Origin: an uncultured Ruminococcus sp. | GTDB taxonomy: Bacteria; Bacillota; Clostridia; Oscillospirales; Acutalibacteraceae | DNA: 24,864 bases | NCBI GenBank assembly: GCA_902773245.1 | Contig: CACYDY010000236.1 | Span: 1 to 24,864 of the forward strand | Direction: 5' to 3' | Shown: positions 21,433 through 24,864 of the stretch, piece after piece | Numbering within the stretch: the stretch's first letter is position 1 | Layout of the letters: every line of letters begins with the position of its first letter | Notes under the pieces: model-generated | The model's input: the letters and a program-made list of their open reading frames with translations, nothing else | Told to the model about the DNA's origin: nothing | Databases searched by the model: none | Program-made: the position numbers and the translations under genes

Positions 21433-21636
21433 TTAATCGTCTTTATCTTTTTTCTTTAAAACAAGCATAAGTACAACGACTATGATCGAAACCGCAAGAA
21501 CAGCCAATGCCGTGTATGTTTTGCCGTCACCCGTTGTCACAGCGGATATTTCCGCAGCGCAGGCAGAGATCTGCGTTGAGATCATCATTACAAAAAAGCC
21601 TGCGATCGTTAGAAAAATACTCTTAAATTTTTTCAT
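21433..21636 (-). CDS. small exported protein with a signal peptide and C-terminal anchor-like end
   Basis: A 67-residue protein. Residues 1-28 form a clear signal peptide (KKFKSIF, a hydrophobic core, ending near ACA-AEI). A short exposed piece (about 29-40) ends in TTGDGKTY. Then come a hydrophobic segment (residues 41-59) and KKKDKDD. The tail looks like a gram-positive sorting signal (TGD, membrane span, positive end), but there is no LPxTG or NPxTG, so sortase anchoring is doubtful. If the signal peptide is cut, only about 12 residues remain outside. The ATG has AAGGAGAAG upstream. It follows the kinase gene by 37 bases in the same direction, so it may be its partner. No family recognised. 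Confidence 0.8.
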   Translation of the reverse strand: MKKFKSIFLTIAGFFVMMISTQISACAAEISAVTTGDGKTYTALAVLAVSIIVVVLMLVLKKKDKDD

Positions 21637-21673
21637 CTTTTCTTCTCCTTTTTCCTTAATAGTTATGTTTTGT

Positions 21674-23410
21674 TTACCGGTTTATTATGCCGTTTACAAA
21701 ATCACTGATAGGGTTTGCCGAGGTTTGTTCGTCGTTTGAGGGTGGTTCGACTTCCGAAGTGACATCGGAATAATATTCCGGTTCGGAAGAGTAAGCTTCG
21801 TTGTAGTCCTCGTAATCATTCGGGTCGTCATAATAAACATCGTTGCCGTCATCGTAGCTGTAATCCTCGGCGTAGCTTGACGTGTCGTTTCCGAAAAAGC
21901 TTTCCACTGCCGACATACCGCTGTCAATGTAGCTTTCGAGATCTTCAAGTCTGCTGTCAATGTTAAAAAGACTTTTTGAAGATGTATTTTCCTCTTCTTG
22001 TGACGATGGCTCCTCATAAAATACATCGTTTTCATCATCGCTTGAATCGGTGTCGATGTCGATCTCGGTGTCGGTTTCGGTTTTTCTTTCAAATATGCTT
22101 GTGGTGTCGGGTATCAGATCATCGGTCTTTTTTCCGAGAAAATCGGTGACTGCCGAGGGGAGAGTAAAAATTCCCGCAATAAAAAGCCAGATAACCACGG
22201 CAATAATTGCAAGCACCAAGAAAATTAAAATACCGTTTAATATCTTGTTCGGATTTGAGGAATTATAGCTTCTTTGCGCTTCGGGCGTTCGGGAGATCGG
22301 ACGTGAAGGAGCGGCAGGCTTTGGAGTTTTTTCAACCGAAAGATTATCAAAGCCGTCGCCCATCAGACCGTTTAGAAAATCCTCGGGGTTTTTTGTTCTT
22401 TTTTCGTAATCAACCTTGAGCGCCTTGAACATTGCTTTTTCTGCGCCCGGGGTTATGGGTATGCCAAGCTTTGAAACGGAGGAGAGCGAATCGCTTGTTT
22501 TTCTTTTTATCGCAGAGGGAATGGTCACTCCGGTAAGCATTTTATACATTGTTGCCGCTGCGGCGTAAACGTCCGTCCACGGACCCTGCTCCATGTTCAT
22601 GTAGTACATTTCCAATGCGCTGTAGCCTGCTCGAAGCTTTCCGGAATCACGCTGGGTGTAGACGTTTTTGTTGAAATCGGAGAGATTATAGTCCAGAAGA
22701 TACGTTTCGCTCGATGATGTCACAATAATGTTGTCGGGGCAGATATCTCCGTGGATAATTCCGACTTTGTTCAGCTTTCTCAGTCCCTGCAGCACGCTTG
22801 TGATAATTGTTATGGCGGCATGGTAGGAGAGCTTTCCCTTGCGTTTTATTATGGAACTTAAAGCTTCGCCGTGAACAAGCTCCGTCACAACGTAGGAGGT
22901 GTTGTTCTGCTTAAAGCATTCTACCATTTTGGGAACACATTTTACGTCGTTGTCGTTTAATTTGTTGCTTTCGTCAATAAAAGAATCCGCTCCTATTGAA
23001 AAAGTGACTTCTGCCTCGTCGGAAAGCGGAACGACATCTCTGCCGTTTGAATCTCTTGTTACAAGATACGAGGGCATATACTCCTTGATAACGACATTTG
23101 CTTGGTTAAAGCTGTCAAAGCATTCGTATGCGACTCCAAAAGCTCCGAAGCCCATCACGCTCAGAACGGAGTAGCGTTTGTTGAGCCGCTCGCCGCCTTG
23201 AAGGTAGAATGCACCGGCATGCCTCGAAGAAGCATAGATGTTTTTCGGTTTGGTTTTTTTGTAGGTTTTTGTATCTTTGACCGCATCAAATTCCTGCGTT
23301 GTTTCCTTGCTGCTTCTGACAGCCGCCTTGGAACGGGGACGATATCCGCAGTGCGGGCATTCCGACAGCTCCTCTTCGTAGGTTTTGCGGCAATTCAGGC
23401 ATCTTTTCAT
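21674..23410 (-). CDS. membrane serine/threonine protein kinase with N-terminal zinc ribbon and acidic tail
   Basis: A 578-residue protein. Residues 4-21 hold two Cys pairs (C4/C7 and C18/C21, CPHCG), a zinc ribbon. Residues 80-350 are a Hanks-type kinase with glycine loop GFGAFGVAY (87-95), Lys109 in VIKEYMP and Glu147. The catalytic loop reads IIHGDICPDN (Asp222, Asn227) and the metal motif reads DYN (Asp240), where HRD and DFG are expected. The key Asp, Asn and Lys remain, so activity is plausible, but the arginine and glycine are replaced. A proline-rich linker and one membrane span (390-414) follow. The external 160 residues are rich in Asp, Glu, Ser and Tyr. The ATG at 23410 has AAAGGAG. 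The upstream PP2C phosphatase is its natural antagonist. Confidence 0.93.
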   Translation of the reverse strand: MKRCLNCRKTYEEELSECPHCGYRPRSKAAVRSSKETTQEFDAVKDTKTYKKTKPKNIYASSRHAGAFYLQGGERLNKRYSVLSVMGFGAFGVAYECFDSFNQANVVIKEYMPSYLVTRDSNGRDVVPLSDEAEVTFSIGADSFIDESNKLNDNDVKCVPKMVECFKQNNTSYVVTELVHGEALSSIIKRKGKLSYHAAITIITSVLQGLRKLNKVGIIHGDICPDNIIVTSSSETYLLDYNLSDFNKNVYTQRDSGKLRAGYSALEMYYMNMEQGPWTDVYAAAATMYKMLTGVTIPSAIKRKTSDSLSSVSKLGIPITPGAEKAMFKALKVDYEKRTKNPEDFLNGLMGDGFDNLSVEKTPKPAAPSRPISRTPEAQRSYNSSNPNKILNGILIFLVLAIIAVVIWLFIAGIFTLPSAVTDFLGKKTDDLIPDTTSIFERKTETDTEIDIDTDSSDDENDVFYEEPSSQEEENTSSKSLFNIDSRLEDLESYIDSGMSAVESFFGNDTSSYAEDYSYDDGNDVYYDDPNDYEDYNEAYSSEPEYYSDVTSEVEPPSNDEQTSANPISDFVNGIINR

Positions 23411-23442
23411 TCAAAGACTCCTTTCAAATTATTACGATTAAT

Positions 23443-23478
23443 AAAAATCGGATTCGTTTCAGAACCGATTGTTTTTTT
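23443..23478 (-). terminator. hairpin terminator directly before the kinase gene
   Basis: AATCGG (23446-23451) and CCGATT (23465-23470) pair, extended by TTC/GAA with a bulged base. On the minus strand TTTTTATT follows; on the plus strand GTTTTTTTG. It lies about 35 bases before the kinase ATG, leaving no room for a full promoter, so the kinase message must pass through it or be controlled by it. Confidence 0.7.
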
Positions 23479-23504
23479 GTTATACCATGGAGCAGTATGA
23501 TTTA

Positions 23505-23710
23505 TAAAACTCACATAGCCCCTCTGTCCCGGGGACATCTCCTTTGAAAATGGGCGGCTTTCGTGCTTTGACGTCTGCCTGTAAGTTTTCCCTTTAGGAA
23601 ACTGACAACGGCAGTCGAAGAACGGTGGGGAATCCCCGACAGGGCAGCAAGCGCATCTGATTTCCGTGTCAGGTGATTTTCTCGTCTGCGTCAGAATTTG
23701 CTGCTAAACG
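23505..23710. other. highly palindromic gene-free stretch (possible structured RNA or composite repeat)
   Basis: In this part of the 341-base gap several inverted repeats follow each other: TGTCCC/GGGACA (about 23526-23538), a stem around GTTTTCC...GGAAAC (about 23583-23602), the outer arms CTGCC/GGCAG, GGGGAATCCCC (about 23627-23638), and GCAGCAA/TTGCTGC (about 23646 and 23698). The start (CCCCTCTGTCCC...GGGACATCTCC) resembles a palindromic intergenic repeat that I know as common in gut Oscillospiraceae genomes. No reading frame in it looks coding. It stands upstream of the kinase terminator on the minus strand. Confidence 0.45.
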
Positions 23711-23751
23711 GTACTCGCCGCACGAGGCGGAGGGGAAAATATCAGCGAATC

Positions 23752-24708
23752 TTATTCGACATACTGCAATATTGCTGCCGTTGCGTTGTCCTGAACCGAG
23801 GAGTTTTTTTGCGCCACGGCAGCCGTTATTTTTTTACAGCATTCATAGACATCGTCAAGGCTTTCTCTCAGTATGGCGGCTATTTCATCTTCCGAAAGCA
23901 CATCGGTGACTCCGTCGGTGCAAAGCAGAAGAAGATCGCCGTTTTTCATAACATATGGCTTTGAATTAATATCACGATACGCAACTCCGCCCATTCCGAG
24001 ATAACTCAAAAGAGCCTTTTGCTGAGGATCGCTGTCCGCCTGCCGCTGCGTTATCTTTCCGCTTTCGACAAGCCTGTCGAGATACATTTTGTAGTTATGT
24101 TCGCTTGTAATTTTTTTCAGCTCATTGTCCTGAAACATGAAAATGGAGCTGTCGCCGACGCTTGCCCAGTAAAGTCTTTTATTCTCAATGAGAACGGAAA
24201 CAAGCGTTGTTCCCGAACCTTTTTCCGTTTTCAGATCGTTCCAGTGGTTTATTTCGTAGTCTATGTAGTCAAGCATTTCGGAAAAGAAACGGGGAATGTC
24301 GACTTTTTTTGTCGGTAATTTGTCCACGGCAAGCTTCATCATTGAAACAGCCGTAAGACTTGCGCGATCACCGGCTTCGAGTCCGCCCATGCCGTCGCAC
24401 ACGACCGCAAACGACCTTGTCAGCCGAAACGGTGATATCGCAGATGACTTTGTGACAAAAAAGCTGTCCTGCTGACTTTCCCGGCTGCCGACTATCGAAT
24501 CGCCGGCAGTGATAATATACGGCTCTTTTCCCGGAAGCTTGAATTTGTGAAGCTCCTCTCTGAGTTTTCCGAGGGAATGCAGATCGCTCTTTTTTGCAAA
24601 TCTTTTGTTGAATTTTATACTGAATTTGAGATTTCGCTTGTTTTCAGAATATGAAGCTTTAACTCTGTTTTCCACATATTCATGTTTCTTTTGCCTTTTT
24701 TTGAACAT
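23752..24708 (-). CDS. PP2C-family serine/threonine phosphatase
   Basis: A 318-residue protein phosphatase of the metal-dependent PP2C family, expected to reverse the phosphorylation made by the neighbouring kinase. The motifs occur in order: SRESQQDSFF with Asp81, VCDGMGG (Asp105) for metals, GSGTT, ASVGDSS, LLCTDGVTD and QDNATA. The first 65 residues are unusually basic (many Lys and Arg) and lie outside the catalytic domain; they could bind nucleic acid or membrane. I chose the ATG at 24708, which has AAGGTG six bases upstream; a TTG at 24735 would add nine residues and has no ribosome site. It is soluble and cytoplasmic. The kinase gene lies 341 bases downstream, beyond a structured gap and terminator. 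Confidence 0.93.
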   Translation of the reverse strand: MFKKRQKKHEYVENRVKASYSENKRNLKFSIKFNKRFAKKSDLHSLGKLREELHKFKLPGKEPYIITAGDSIVGSRESQQDSFFVTKSSAISPFRLTRSFAVVCDGMGGLEAGDRASLTAVSMMKLAVDKLPTKKVDIPRFFSEMLDYIDYEINHWNDLKTEKGSGTTLVSVLIENKRLYWASVGDSSIFMFQDNELKKITSEHNYKMYLDRLVESGKITQRQADSDPQQKALLSYLGMGGVAYRDINSKPYVMKNGDLLLLCTDGVTDVLSEDEIAAILRESLDDVYECCKKITAAVAQKNSSVQDNATAAILQYVE

Positions 24709-24777
24709 AAGATACACCTTATATATTTTACCCAAAACTGACGTTGATGCAGTGAAGCCGGGGTAAAAAATTTATCA

Positions 24778-24864
24778 CTTATAAATGAGCAATTTTAAAA
24801 ATTGCTCAAAGAGTTTGAAAGAGGACAATTAAAGATTTTGCCCAGCTTTTTTCAAAAAGCTGGC
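24778..24864 (-). repeat. dispersed repeat family B, copy 2 (cut by the window edge)
   Basis: In reverse it repeats the blocks of 19284-19369. It contains a perfect hairpin GAGCAATTTT-A-AAAATTGCTC (24787-24807) and a second stem CCAGCTTTTT/AAAAAGCTGG (24842-24863). The copy probably continues beyond the window. Confidence 0.85.

Noticed and set aside
1..24864. A dedicated phage-defence, toxin-antitoxin or CRISPR system
   Set aside because: None of the genes carries domains of known defence systems; the kinase/phosphatase pair could belong to many processes and I found nothing tying it to defence.

Overview
This window looks like chromosome from a spore-forming, low-to-moderate GC Firmicute, most likely a gut clostridium of the Ruminococcaceae/Oscillospiraceae type. 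The evidence is spoIVA and gpr (both restricted to endospore formers), Firmicutes-type promoters and ribosome binding sites, an AzlCD exporter, a PerR-like regulator, a TagF-type wall polymer enzyme, and abundant palindromic intergenic repeats. The lineage call is inference; no 16S or marker phylogeny is possible here.

Layout. 1-2.6 kb: a leftward operon with 4-base gene overlaps, a sodium:amino-acid symporter followed by AzlC and AzlD. 2.9-3.9 kb: smpB and ssrA (tmRNA), the trans-translation pair. 3.9-5.2 kb: a decayed prophage or island at the 3' end of ssrA, with a tyrosine integrase broken by two in-frame stops, a truncated small phage gene and the start of a scaffold-like gene. 5.5-6.1 kb: a PerR-like Fur-family regulator with a possible self-operator. 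6.2-8.6 kb: a HAD phosphatase and a cytoplasmic GH13 neopullulanase-type enzyme, overlapping. 8.8-9.6 kb: a short-chain dehydrogenase.

9.7-10.1 kb is a gene-free stretch holding three tandem copies of a 94-bp repeat, directly abutting a near-perfect promoter. That promoter drives a surface-polymer cluster (10.1-16.4 kb): two membrane acyltransferases, a Stealth sugar-phosphotransferase, and an 894-residue GT2-TagF fusion. The second acyltransferase has a good RBS and ATG, but its reading frame is broken by one extra base in a run of seven A residues. This may be phase variation, a pseudogene or a sequence error.

16.4-20.4 kb: sporulation genes spoIVA and gpr flank a leftward DUF421/DUF4363 membrane pair. 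20.5-21.4 kb: a pyridoxal/pyridoxamine kinase. 21.4-24.7 kb: a leftward signalling block of a PP2C phosphatase, a membrane Ser/Thr kinase with a zinc ribbon and unusual catalytic motifs (HGD, DYN) and an acidic tail, and a 67-residue secreted or anchored small protein.

Between genes lie at least three families of dispersed repeats, described individually below. I saw no CRISPR array, no intact insertion sequence, and no tRNA or rRNA gene. The observations I consider strongest are the A7 frame break in the acyltransferase, the 94-bp repeat array and its scattered copies, the integrase relic at ssrA, and the atypical kinase block with its structured, terminator-guarded leader.
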